From an uncultured Mediterraneibacter sp. (GTDB lineage Bacteria > Bacillota > Clostridia > Lachnospirales > Lachnospiraceae): a stretch of DNA of 52,085 nucleotides. The DNA is taken from positions 1 through 52,085 of the forward strand of contig CALWFV010000021.1 in assembly GCA_944377745.1 (NCBI GenBank). Reading direction: 5' to 3'. A model generated the notes under the pieces. The model was not told where the DNA came from, searched no databases, and worked only from the letters and a program-made list of their open reading frames with translations. Position 1 is the first letter of the stretch. Every line of letters begins with the position of its first letter. Both the position numbers and the translations under genes were made by a program. Positions 17,877 to 26,008 of this stretch are shown in pieces.

Positions 17877-17925
17877 ACACAAAATATGGTGTTTTTTCAC
17901 CCTCTTTTCATACGATATATGCACA
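17877..17925 (-). promoter_or_regulatory. NrdR-box-like pair upstream of nrdJ
   Basis: ACACCATATTTTGTGT on the minus strand (17892-17877) closely matches the NrdR box pattern (ACACwATATATwGTGT). A degenerate second site centred on CGATATATG lies at 17910-17925, 33 bases away start to start, close to the three-turn spacing usual for NrdR pairs. The rest of the 374-base gap 17687-18060 shows only GC-rich short palindromes near 17940-17975. Confidence 0.55.
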
Positions 17926-18011
17926 CATAACCTGTATCTGCCGGACTTTGGCCCGGCGCGGGCGCACATCCCGGGGAGCGTTTTGCTTAATAGGGAACAA
18001 AATTTCCTGCT

Positions 18012-18043
18012 AAACAAAAGGGGCAGTGTCTGCCACTGTCCCC
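18012..18043 (-). terminator. Terminator after the DUF47 gene
   Basis: On the minus strand GGGGACAGTG (18043-18034) pairs with CACTGCCCC (18028-18020), one bulge, followed by TTTTGTTT. Confidence 0.75.
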
Positions 18044-18060
18044 GGTAATCTCTCTGTACT

Positions 18061-18684
18061 TTATGAATTTTTCATGACTACGCTTCCTACCACATCCGCC
18101 GCATGCTCGCATGCGTCCGCGCACTTCTCCATATAGTCATAGATTTCTCTCCACGCGATGATCTGCAGCGGATCCTTCTCCTCCATATGAAGGTTCCTCA
18201 TACTGTCAATGTAAAGTTTATCCGCTTTCTCCTCCAGCGTATTGATCGCGATGATCTTCTCTCCAAGTTTCTTTGACTTCCTGAAATTGGGAAACTCCTG
18301 CATAAGCTCATGAAGTGCGTCACAGCATTCTATGACTGTGTCCAGGAGACGCAGCGCCTCCGGACGGATCTGCTGTACATTATTGATATAAACACGGATC
18401 AGGACATCCTCGATCTTGTCCGTAACCTCATCGATATCATGGCTCAGCGCCGCGATATCCTCTCTCTCGATCGGTGTGATAAAGGCTTTCACCAGCATAT
18501 CGCTGAGCTGATGCTTCGCCTCGTCTGCCTGACGCTCGATTTCATGGAGTTCATCAAAGTTTTTTGAAATCTCCTCCGGTCTGAAATCTGTCAGAATCTC
18601 TTTCAGACGGTGTGCCGCCTTGCAGGAAAACCCCGCACAAGCGGCAAAATTATCAAAATAAAATGCATCCTGTTTATTTGCCAT
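18061..18684 (-). CDS. DUF47 family (PhoU-like) phosphate transporter accessory protein
   Basis: A 207-residue, all-helical protein of the DUF47/Pit-accessory family related to PhoU, with typical ExxxD-type metal-binding helices (HEIERQADEAKHQL, ALSHDIDEVTDKIEDVL, NTLEEKADKLY, EKCADACEHAADVV). It lies 15 bases after the phosphate transporter gene on the same strand; such partners gate or stabilise Pit-type permeases. The start has GAGGAAAAAC upstream. A clear terminator closes the two-gene unit. Confidence 0.88.
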   Translation of the reverse strand: MANKQDAFYFDNFAACAGFSCKAAHRLKEILTDFRPEEISKNFDELHEIERQADEAKHQLSDMLVKAFITPIEREDIAALSHDIDEVTDKIEDVLIRVYINNVQQIRPEALRLLDTVIECCDALHELMQEFPNFRKSKKLGEKIIAINTLEEKADKLYIDSMRNLHMEEKDPLQIIAWREIYDYMEKCADACEHAADVVGSVVMKNS

Positions 18685-18699
18685 TGTTTTTCCTCCTCA

Positions 18700-19755
18700 T
18701 TATCCGAAAACAAACATAAATATCTTCGCCATCACAAAACTGATCAGCCCGCAGCCCGGAAATGTAAAGATCCAGGTGAGCATCATGTCTTTTACCACAC
18801 CGAAATTAATGGCCGAGAGTCTCTTTACCGCACCCACGCCCATGATCGCGCTGGTCTTCGTATGCGTCGTCGAAACCGGAATTCCGAACAGACTGGAAAA
18901 CAGCAGGCAGAGCGCGCCCGCCAGATCCGCGGAGAATCCCTGATACCGCTCCAGCTTCACCATGTCCATTCCAACAGACTTGATGATCTTCTCACCGCCC
19001 ACACTGGTTCCGACGCCCATCACGATACTGCAGATCATCATCAGCCAGACCGGGATCTCCATCCCTGTGACGGATCCCTGCCCATTGGCGAACGCGATTC
19101 CCAGGAACAGGACTCCGATGAACTTCTGCCCGTCCTGAGCTCCGTGCATGAAACTCATTGCCGCGGCGCCGGCAATCTGAGCGCCCGCAAAAAAACCATT
19201 TGTCTTTCTCCGGTCCATTTCCCGGCAGAGGATCGTGATGATCTTACACACCACCCATCCGGTGAAAAAGCCGAGAGCCAGGCTGAGCACGAGACCGTAC
19301 AGCACCTTGACCCACTCGCTGCCGTTGATTCCTCCGATCCCGCCCTGGATCGCGATCGCAGCGCCGGAAAGTCCCGCGATCAGACTGTGGCTTTCACTGG
19401 TCGGTATCCCGAACACCGACGCTGCCACACTGTACACCACGATCGACACAAGCGCCGCACAGAGTGCGATCAGCGCCTCGTGGGTACTGTTTCCGAAATC
19501 CACCATGTTGCTGATCGTCGACGCCACTGAGCTGTTGATCTGAGTCATGATAAAAACGCCCAGGAAATTAAACGCCGCACTCATCAGAATCGCCCTGCGG
19601 GGGCTCATGCACCGCGTTGTCACGCAGGTGGCGATCGCATTCGGGGCATCCGTCCATCCGTTTACAAAGATCACACCCAGAGTCAGAAGCACCGTGATCA
19701 GGAGGATCGGATTTCCCGCAATATTATTCAGAAAATAATCAAGTGATACATCCAT
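18700..19755 (-). CDS. pit: Inorganic phosphate transporter, PiT family
   Basis: A 351-residue membrane protein with the two PiT signature repeats: GWTDAPNAIATCVTTR near residue 35 and, in the second half, GIPVSTTHTKTSAIMG. Also seen is FMHGAQDGQKFIGV. It imports phosphate, probably as a metal-phosphate complex with cation symport. The start at 19755 has AAGGAG five bases upstream; the ORF could extend to 19800 but without a site. The DUF47 gene follows directly. No PHO-type box was identified. Confidence 0.9.
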   Translation of the reverse strand: MDVSLDYFLNNIAGNPILLITVLLTLGVIFVNGWTDAPNAIATCVTTRCMSPRRAILMSAAFNFLGVFIMTQINSSVASTISNMVDFGNSTHEALIALCAALVSIVVYSVAASVFGIPTSESHSLIAGLSGAAIAIQGGIGGINGSEWVKVLYGLVLSLALGFFTGWVVCKIITILCREMDRRKTNGFFAGAQIAGAAAMSFMHGAQDGQKFIGVLFLGIAFANGQGSVTGMEIPVWLMMICSIVMGVGTSVGGEKIIKSVGMDMVKLERYQGFSADLAGALCLLFSSLFGIPVSTTHTKTSAIMGVGAVKRLSAINFGVVKDMMLTWIFTFPGCGLISFVMAKIFMFVFG

Positions 19756-19839
19756 AGTAACTCCTTCTGCGCAGATTTTGCGCGCAACATTCCTCTCCAT
19801 GCATTCTTTTCACTTTTAGCATGGACCATCTGCTGTATT

Positions 19840-20247
19840 TTATCCCTCGAAGGAGCATCTGCGTTTTTTCCCGTCTTTTTTCAGCCGGATCAGCAGTTCA
19901 TGCAGAAACCGGAAGGACGGAGCTTCCATTCTCCGTACCCATACGCTGCCTGCCCGTTTCTTTCTCACACAAAAAACAAACGCCATGGCCGCCATTGCAA
20001 ATGTCAGGAGCCGCTGTACATTTCCCGTTGTCCTTCCCGACCAGGATACCAGTACCGGCAGCCCGGTCTCAAACCCTGCCTCATTTCCCCGAAGATTTTC
20101 GGAGCCGGCATCCTCAAAACTCAGCGTCCCCGCGCGGTCTGCCTGCGGCTGAACGTCTGTCCCGTTTATGTGAACACTGAAAGAAAGAAAAAAACTGACG
20201 AACCCTATCATCAGCGCCGCAGATACTGTTTTTATCTTCTGCCGCAT
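19840..20247 (-). CDS. Small exported or membrane protein of unknown function
   Basis: A 135-residue protein with an N-terminal hydrophobic segment after MRQKIK (residues 7-27, a signal peptide or anchor). A ~50-residue polar outside region follows, then a second hydrophobic segment (LLTFAMAAMAFVFCV, about 80-94) and a strongly basic C-terminus (RKKR, RLKKDGKKRR), so both ends are probably cytoplasmic. A strong ribosome site (AAAGGAGG) supports it as a real gene. No family recognised. It lies 84 bases upstream of the phosphate transporter on the same strand, but a functional link is not evident. Confidence 0.6.
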   Translation of the reverse strand: MRQKIKTVSAALMIGFVSFFLSFSVHINGTDVQPQADRAGTLSFEDAGSENLRGNEAGFETGLPVLVSWSGRTTGNVQRLLTFAMAAMAFVFCVRKKRAGSVWVRRMEAPSFRFLHELLIRLKKDGKKRRCSFEG

Positions 20248-20410
20248 TTTCCTTTCCTCCTTTGTTAATATTAATTTAAATCCTTGTTAAATCCATTTTA
20301 AAAGATATCATCTCAGGCAGAATGTGTCAATTACTGTTTTTATGGTATACTAGGTAACAGAAAGGCATCGCGCGGAGCTCTCCGCGCATGAAGAAGAAAG
20401 GAGAATCACC

Positions 20411-21631
20411 ATGAATCCGGTTGAAAGATTATTAAAATATGTTACGATCCGCACTCCCAGCGACGAATACAGCGACACAGTTCCTTCAAGCGCCTGCCAG
20501 TTTGAGCTTGCCCAGCATCTCTGCCGCGAACTCTTTACCATGGGGATCACGGACGTAAAAGTTGATACACAGTGTTATCTCTATGCTCATATCCCTCCAT
20601 CGCCCGGCTGTGAAGGCCGGCCGGCTTTGGGATTCATCGCCCACCTGGACACAGTGTCTGACTTCTGCAGCCAGCGCATCTGCCCTGAGCTCCACGAGGA
20701 TTATAATGGAAGAGAGCTCCCGCTCGGATCGTCCGGACGGGTCCTTTCCCCGGAGATGTTCCCCCATCTGAAGGATCTGAAAGGGCGCACCCTGATCACC
20801 AGCGACGGCACTACGATCCTTGGCGCCGATGACAAAGCAGGGATCGCGGAGATCATGACCATGGCAGAGCGTATTCTTACGGAGGAGATTCCTCACGGGC
20901 CAATCTCCATCGCTTTTACTCCGGATGAGGAAATCGGAATGGGTGCGGAACATTTTGATCTGGAAGCCTTCGGAGCTGACTTCGCCTATACCCTGGACGG
21001 AGATACGGAAGGCGAGATCCAGTATGAGAATTTCAACGCCGCGAAAGCAGTCTTTGACATCCGGGGCGTTAACGTTCATCCCGGGTCCGCAAAAAACGTT
21101 ATGGTCAACGCCTCCCTGGTCGCCATGGAGATCAATGCCCTTCTCCCTGAACATGAAACGCCACGGGACACAGACGGCTATGAAGGGTTCTACCACCTGA
21201 TCGATATGAAAGGAGACGTGGCACAGGCACAGCTCCGGTATATCATCCGTGACCATGACGGAACCCGGTTTGAAGAGCGCAAAGGCCGCCTCAGGGAGAT
21301 TACGGATATCATAAACCAGAAATGGGGACGGGATACCGTCACCCTCACTGTCACCGATCAATACCGTAACATGTCCGAAATCATTGCCGGATGCATGCAC
21401 CTGATCGAAAACGCAAAAAAGGCCTGCGAAAACGCAGGCGTAAAGCCATTGATCCTCCCGATCCGCGGAGGGACCGACGGAGCACAGCTCAGCTTCAAAG
21501 GACTCCCCTGTCCGAATCTCGGGACCGGCGGTCACGGATACCACGGCCCTTATGAGCATATTACAGCCGAGGGGATGGAAGCCGCCTGCCGGATCGCACT
21601 GGAACTGGTAAAGATTTATGCCTCTGAATGA
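20411..21631 (+). CDS. pepT: Peptidase T (tripeptide aminopeptidase)
   Basis: A 406-residue M20 metallopeptidase that releases the N-terminal residue from tripeptides in the cytoplasm. The metal ligands line up with the well-studied family: His78 and Asp80 (FIAHLDTVSD), Asp140 (LGADDKAG), Glu173/Glu174 (TPDEEIG), Asp196 (YTLDGD) and the late His in GTGGHGYHGPYE. AAAGGAG stands seven bases before the ATG. A good -10 (TATACT, 20346-20351) lies upstream with only a weak -35. It is followed by a pair of hairpin repeats and a terminator shared with the convergent hemerythrin gene. Confidence 0.93.
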   Translation: MNPVERLLKYVTIRTPSDEYSDTVPSSACQFELAQHLCRELFTMGITDVKVDTQCYLYAHIPPSPGCEGRPALGFIAHLDTVSDFCSQRICPELHEDYNGRELPLGSSGRVLSPEMFPHLKDLKGRTLITSDGTTILGADDKAGIAEIMTMAERILTEEIPHGPISIAFTPDEEIGMGAEHFDLEAFGADFAYTLDGDTEGEIQYENFNAAKAVFDIRGVNVHPGSAKNVMVNASLVAMEINALLPEHETPRDTDGYEGFYHLIDMKGDVAQAQLRYIIRDHDGTRFEERKGRLREITDIINQKWGRDTVTLTVTDQYRNMSEIIAGCMHLIENAKKACENAGVKPLILPIRGGTDGAQLSFKGLPCPNLGTGGHGYHGPYEHITAEGMEAACRIALELVKIYASE

Positions 21632-21634
21632 TCA

Positions 21635-21712
21635 CCTGAAGTGCCATAAGGCATATTCCCCGGGCGTATCGCACAATCGCCGGAAGTGCCCAAAGGCACA
21701 TTCCGGGATTGT
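21635..21712. repeat. Two tandem copies of a short hairpin repeat after pepT
   Basis: First unit CTGAAGTGCC-ATAA-GGCATATTC (about 21635-21659) and second unit GGAAGTGCC-CAAA-GGCACATTCC (about 21681-21704) are related copies, 45 bases apart. The second is embedded in a longer stem closed by CAATC/GATTG. REP-like extragenic palindromes are the closest known type. Confidence 0.6.
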
Positions 21713-21732
21713 AAGCGGTCGCCGTTACAAAA

Positions 21733-21775
21733 AGAGAGGGACGGAGCCAAACTGAATCTGACGCCGTCCCTCTCT
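21733..21775. terminator. Terminator shared by pepT and the hemerythrin gene
   Basis: AGAGAGGGACGG (21733-21744) pairs perfectly with CCGTCCCTCTCT (21764-21775). On the minus strand it is followed by five T, six bases beyond the hemerythrin stop. Confidence 0.8.
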
Positions 21776-21781
21776 GACGTT

Positions 21782-22204
21782 TTACAGCCTTTCGCTGCTC
21801 TCATTCATGAATTTGTATTCCGCCACCGAACGGTCAAAGCCCTTGATGTGCCTGTAGAGCCATTCGATCACGTTTTTATTGACCTGCTCCACGAACGCAT
21901 CGGAAGGACCTTCTTCTTCCTCAAGCATCTCATACAGATCTTTCACGACCTGGCGAAGCTTGTCGTGTTCTTTCTTATGTTCATTGATCCCCGGGTAGCC
22001 GATGGATTCCTGAAGTTTCTCCTCTTCTCCGAAGTGGAACTCCGTATAATCCGCAAGATAGTCCAGTGTCTTCACCGCCACCAGCTTGTCCTTGCTCGTC
22101 TCGCAGCTGTCAAGAAGATTGTTGATCTTCCCGATCAGTTCTTTATGCTGTCCGTCGATCATCTCATTTCCTGTCACAAGGCTGTCGTCAAATTCTGCTC
22201 TCAT
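21782..22204 (-). CDS. Bacteriohemerythrin
   Basis: A 140-residue four-helix protein with a complete set of di-iron ligands: His20 (DGQHKEL), His57 and Glu61 (EFHFGEEE), His76 and His80 (NEHKKEH), His119 and Asp124 (YRHIKGFD). Such proteins bind oxygen reversibly and in anaerobes are thought to sense, carry or scavenge it. TAGGAGG precedes the ATG. It lies 14 bases after the NudC-type gene on the same strand, so the two are probably co-transcribed; both would fit redox stress care. Confidence 0.9.
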   Translation of the reverse strand: MRAEFDDSLVTGNEMIDGQHKELIGKINNLLDSCETSKDKLVAVKTLDYLADYTEFHFGEEEKLQESIGYPGINEHKKEHDKLRQVVKDLYEMLEEEEGPSDAFVEQVNKNVIEWLYRHIKGFDRSVAEYKFMNESSERL

Positions 22205-22218
22205 AAGTCTGTTACCTC

Positions 22219-23055
22219 CTATACTTCTCCGTTCTTAAATCTCATGATCATCTCATTCGTCAGACTTTCGTGTGAGGTCACCTCGGGAATCTCCTCACGC
22301 TCAAACCACTCTGCCAGCGCCAGTTCTTCCCGGTCCAGCGTGATGCTCCCGCTGCCGTCGAGATCGCAGTAAAATCCCATCAGGAGCGTATCGCTGAAAG
22401 ACCATGGCTGAGATTTGTAATATCGGATATTCTTCACCTTAAGTCCGACCTCTTCCATGACTTCCCGGGCAACGGTCTCCTCCACCGTCTCACCGATCTC
22501 GGTAAATCCCGCCAGCAGGGCGTATTTTTTATAGGTCCGCCCCGCATACTTTGACATCAGGATCCTGCTGCCGTCCGTAACTCCGATGATCACTGCCGGA
22601 CAAATCTTCGGATACACCATGTTCCCGCATTTCTCACAGCGCAGCATCCTCTCTTTTTCATCCAGTTTCAGCATCCGGCCGCACCGGCCGCAGAACTTGT
22701 GATCCCGATACCAGTTATGGAGCTGATATCCGGTGATCCCGGCAAAAGACTGATACCTGGGCTTTGAACTTCGGAAGATCTCCGTATTCTCCATCGTAAA
22801 TTCCGACAGCGGCTCCCGGTTGATCTCATGTACAAGATAATAGCGCTTCCCGTCGATCATAAAAAGGTAGATACAGTCGCTGTATATATCCTCGTTCAGA
22901 CGTTCCAGATCCCGGAACCTCGGGAACTCGATCCCGTCTTCTGTCCGCTTCACAAGCGCCGTCCGCCCCTCATAATACATCGCATAGCTTTCTCTGTCCG
23001 GCGGGACCGGCCTGTACTGATTGTCATAATGATGCGGCTGTATATCCTGTATCAT
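22219..23055 (-). CDS. nudC: NAD(+) diphosphatase (NudC-type Nudix hydrolase)
   Basis: A 278-residue protein in NudC order: a variable N-terminal domain, a four-Cys zinc ribbon (FCGRCG and LRCEKCG, about 121-142), then the Nudix domain. The Nudix box reads GFTEIGETVEETVAREVMEEVG-like, with all catalytic Glu residues. The NudC-specific SQPWSFSDTLLMGF follows it (SQPWPFPxS in characterised members). It hydrolyses NAD(H) or removes NAD caps from RNA. A GGAGAG site precedes the ATG. It is upstream of the hemerythrin gene. Confidence 0.9.
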   Translation of the reverse strand: MIQDIQPHHYDNQYRPVPPDRESYAMYYEGRTALVKRTEDGIEFPRFRDLERLNEDIYSDCIYLFMIDGKRYYLVHEINREPLSEFTMENTEIFRSSKPRYQSFAGITGYQLHNWYRDHKFCGRCGRMLKLDEKERMLRCEKCGNMVYPKICPAVIIGVTDGSRILMSKYAGRTYKKYALLAGFTEIGETVEETVAREVMEEVGLKVKNIRYYKSQPWSFSDTLLMGFYCDLDGSGSITLDREELALAEWFEREEIPEVTSHESLTNEMIMRFKNGEV

Positions 23056-23127
23056 CTTTCGTCTCTCCTGTCTGACTTAAGTTCCCGTATATCATACCAC
23101 ACTTTAGGTGCAGTGTAAAACCAAGTT

Positions 23128-24393
23128 TCATCTCCGGATCCGATATATATACTCCGGAAGGGCCTCCTTCCTTGCGCCTTCCTCCACTTTATTGCAGAGA
23201 TATCTCACATTTCCCGCCTCGTCTGTCCGGATGACGAGACAGTGCGTGAGGAATGAGTCATCCGCCATGCTCTCGCACACCGCATCCACAGTAAGCGTCA
23301 TAGTCCCGTCATCGTTTTTTTCTGCCGCGGTGACCTCCGGTATACATGAGACAATTGCTCCAAGCGTCCGGTTCCCTACTCCGAGATCAATCCACTCATA
23401 CATTCCCGAATCACTGTCATAGGCTGCATATTCTCTCAGTTCTTCCCGTGTGACCGGCAGACAGGAAGTCATCAGTTCTTCAAATTCCTGTCCCGGTATT
23501 CCGTTCGTATACCGTGCCTGGTCAAACGTCCCGTACCCCCTTACTTCATAGAGATATTCAAACAGGCCGTTGTAATCAATCCCCTCCATATGTTCCTCGT
23601 CCCAGTCCGTCCAGAACAGGTTGTTCCCGTTGTAGGCGATCGTTTTTAAATACTGCTCTGTGATCTGTGCACATTCTTTCTCCAGAGGCTTCACCCGTAT
23701 CATGGCGCTGGAGTAGACAGGCTCCGTCACTTCCGGATATTCCGGTACGCAGAGTTCATAGAAAAACCAGCCTTTCTCCGTGTAACTCCAGTCTCTTACC
23801 TTTGAATATGAAATATCCCCCAGCACCACATTGTCCCCGTTCCAGTAAGAAGATATGGCCAGAAGATACATTGTCTCTCCGTCAAAGCTGAATTTTTTCC
23901 GCCCGATCCGACCGTCACTATACAATTCATATTCCGTGATCTCGCCGCTCTCTCCATTCTCACAGCCTTCCAGAAACCGCTCCATATCTTTACTGTTTTC
24001 CATCCCACTGTAGACATCTGTTCCCGACACAGGGGCCCCGGAGGTTCCCATGGCTTTCACTGCTTCCTCTGCTGCTTCCCCGGGCAGCTCCGAAGCATCC
24101 GCCTGTCGGATCTCCGGACAGACCTCCGCCGCAAGTTCAAACATCCTTGTACAGTCTTCCCTTGCCGCTTTCTTATCCGCTTCTTCTACCGGAAGATCAT
24201 AGTCTCTTCCCTTACCGTTTTCCGCTCCTCCTTTTTCTCCTGCTTCATCCTGCTCCTGCCTCCCGTCCGGCACACCTTCAGGCTCGGTAACTCTCCCGTC
24301 CTTTCCGGCGCATCCGGCGAGGAACACTGTCATTATCATAAAGACCATATAGCATGCTATAATGCTTTTCCCTTTTCTGTTCCTTATGCGCAT
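23128..24393 (-). CDS. Lipoprotein of unknown function
   Basis: A 421-residue secreted protein. The N-terminus is basic (MRIRNRKGK), then a hydrophobic core and the lipobox LAGC with the lipidated Cys at 28. A Gly/Glu/Lys-rich linker follows and then a globular domain of about 330 residues without cysteine clusters or enzyme motifs I can name. The start at 24393 has GAGGGAG upstream; the frame to 24420 lacks a site. Lachnospiraceae carry related uncharacterised lipoproteins (possibly DUF6070; not certain). It is a single gene between nudC and a signal peptidase gene, the latter being the enzyme class that would process it. Confidence 0.75.
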   Translation of the reverse strand: MRIRNRKGKSIIACYMVFMIMTVFLAGCAGKDGRVTEPEGVPDGRQEQDEAGEKGGAENGKGRDYDLPVEEADKKAAREDCTRMFELAAEVCPEIRQADASELPGEAAEEAVKAMGTSGAPVSGTDVYSGMENSKDMERFLEGCENGESGEITEYELYSDGRIGRKKFSFDGETMYLLAISSYWNGDNVVLGDISYSKVRDWSYTEKGWFFYELCVPEYPEVTEPVYSSAMIRVKPLEKECAQITEQYLKTIAYNGNNLFWTDWDEEHMEGIDYNGLFEYLYEVRGYGTFDQARYTNGIPGQEFEELMTSCLPVTREELREYAAYDSDSGMYEWIDLGVGNRTLGAIVSCIPEVTAAEKNDDGTMTLTVDAVCESMADDSFLTHCLVIRTDEAGNVRYLCNKVEEGARKEALPEYIYRIRR

Positions 24394-24568
24394 GTTCCGC
24401 TCCCTCTGTACTTTTATCACTTCTTACATTTGTAAGATATAATGTATCTCAGAACACACCCGCTGTCAACCCCAAATCGCCGTAATCATCAGAAAGCCCC
24501 TTCCGGGATTACAGCAGCCACAGGGATTTCCAGACAAGGCTGAGTCTGTCCTGCTCCGAACGCAAAGG

Positions 24569-24597
24569 GACCGGCAGGCCTTTCCGGTCTGCCGGTC
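24569..24597 (-). terminator. Terminator after the signal peptidase II gene
   Basis: GACCGGCAG (24569-24577) pairs perfectly with CTGCCGGTC (24589-24597), three bases beyond the stop. Only a short T-rich tail (CCCTTTG) follows on the minus strand. Confidence 0.55.
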
Positions 24598-24599
24598 TC

Positions 24600-25121
24600 C
24601 TATTCTTTCTTCGGTATCTCGCTCTGGTACTCTCCTCTGTCCTTTTTCCCCTTTGTTCCGTCCTTTCTGAACAAAGACGCGAGAAGCGCTGCCATGCCCC
24701 CTGCCGCGAGAAAGAAATCTCCCAGATTGTATGTAACATCAGAGACTTTTTTATTCTCACAGCGAAATCCTATATAATCTACAACATGTCCGCGGACGCA
24801 CCGGTCAAATGTATTGCTCCAGGCGCCCGCCGCCATGAATGCCAGCCCGCTTTTTCTCCAGAATCCCCTGCGCCGCGCCAAGCTAACCCCATAGACAAGG
24901 GTCAGAATAGACGCTGAAAATACAGAAAGATATTTTACCAGATCCGGTTCGCGGTCCAGCAGGTTCAGGCACATGCCTTTGTTATGCACTCTGCGAAGCA
25001 GGACCCGGTCTGTCAGCTTTTTTTCCTCGCCTATGTCAAGGTTCTGCTCAACATATGTCTTCATAAGCTGGTCTGCCCCGAACAGCACCACGCTTTCCCC
25101 GAGAAACCATCGTCTTTTCAT
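24600..25121 (-). CDS. lspA: Signal peptidase II-like (lipoprotein signal peptidase)
   Basis: A 173-residue membrane protein with four hydrophobic segments and the LspA motifs in order: ADQLMKTYV (residues 16-24), HNKGM, GAWSNTFDR, GHVVDYIGF with catalytic Asp115 and YNLGDFFLAAG with catalytic Asp135. It would cleave prolipoproteins at the lipidated Cys. The start at 25121 has AAGGCGG eight bases upstream; an ATG pair at 25172 overlaps the preceding gene and has no site. The charged C-terminal tail (GTKGKKDRGEYQ) is longer than usual. Divergence from textbook LspA suggests a second, specialised copy; the housekeeping one would be elsewhere. Confidence 0.78.
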   Translation of the reverse strand: MKRRWFLGESVVLFGADQLMKTYVEQNLDIGEEKKLTDRVLLRRVHNKGMCLNLLDREPDLVKYLSVFSASILTLVYGVSLARRRGFWRKSGLAFMAAGAWSNTFDRCVRGHVVDYIGFRCENKKVSDVTYNLGDFFLAAGGMAALLASLFRKDGTKGKKDRGEYQSEIPKKE

Positions 25122-25149
25122 CACTTTGTCCGCCTTATCCGGTGTTTTT

Positions 25150-25797
25150 CTATTTCTCCTGCTCTGCATCATCCGGTGTATTCTTAATCTTTTCCGCCGC
25201 TTCGCTCAGTTTATCCGCTGCCTTCCCTGCAGCTTCTCCGAACTTCTGTGCTGCCTTATCCGCCATATCTCCGGTCTTCTGCGCTGCTTTCTCTGCCATG
25301 TCTCCGGCCTTCTGTGCCGCCTCGTCTGCCTTTTCCGCCACTGTCTCCGCCGCGGAAGCAGCTTTCTCTCTTACAATATCAACGTAATCTCCTTCTTCGA
25401 ACTCAGCCTCTGTCTCGTCCGCATCATATACAGCCGCATCGATCTTCTCTCCACAGTAAGGACAGAACGACATGTCTCTTGCAACCATCTTTCCGCAGTT
25501 TCCGCATTCAGACGCGCCTTTGATCCTGGCGATCTTCTTCTCATAGTTTTCCATGCTCGCCTCACGGTTCTGGATTGCCTCGCAGAGCCCCTTTGCCGAC
25601 TCCTCAACCTCTTCTCCTGCTTTGAAGCGGTCGTAGATCGTCTTACCAAGTTCCATCAGATCTACTGCGTTTCCGCGGGCAAGGCTTCTCACCTGGCTTT
25701 TCAGTTTCTGGATCTCGATCGCGTCCCCCGCCTTGCTTGTCATCGTCTCCGCAGTCTCACCAAGTCGTTTCCCTAAATCTTCAAAAAAGTCTTTCAT
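25150..25797 (-). CDS. Zinc-ribbon protein with coiled coil and 11-residue amphipathic repeats
   Basis: A 215-residue cytosolic protein. Residues 1-95 are helical and charged. A four-Cys zinc ribbon follows (Cys98, 101, 112, 115: CGNCG, CPYCG). From about 157 to 200 there are four tandem 11-residue units of the form AEKAAQKTGDM, giving an Ala-rich amphipathic helix like LEA or apolipoprotein-type membrane-surface helices. The last codons lie just ahead of the lspA start, so the pair is probably one operon. Function unknown; the repeat could bind membrane or coat a surface. Start context is ordinary. Confidence 0.7.
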   Translation of the reverse strand: MKDFFEDLGKRLGETAETMTSKAGDAIEIQKLKSQVRSLARGNAVDLMELGKTIYDRFKAGEEVEESAKGLCEAIQNREASMENYEKKIARIKGASECGNCGKMVARDMSFCPYCGEKIDAAVYDADETEAEFEEGDYVDIVREKAASAAETVAEKADEAAQKAGDMAEKAAQKTGDMADKAAQKFGEAAGKAADKLSEAAEKIKNTPDDAEQEK

Positions 25798-26008
25798 CTT
25801 TCCGTTCTCCCTTCTTCCGGCAGTCCTGCTGCCGTATCCGAAATTGCATTTTTAACCTATTCCCATTATACCCCATTATCCGGTATCTTCAACCGATTCC
25901 CGGATTAATTTATACTTTTTTTAGCTGCTCTTTCTCTGTTCTTCAGGTATATTTTCCCCGGACCAGGCATATGTTCTGATAACACTTTTTTCTGCGGACG
26001 GACCTTCT

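Noticed and set aside
17687-18060. Cobalamin riboswitch before the B12-dependent ribonucleotide reductase
   Set aside because: No B12-box-like sequence was found on the minus strand of the gap; the NrdR-like dyad explains the control region better.
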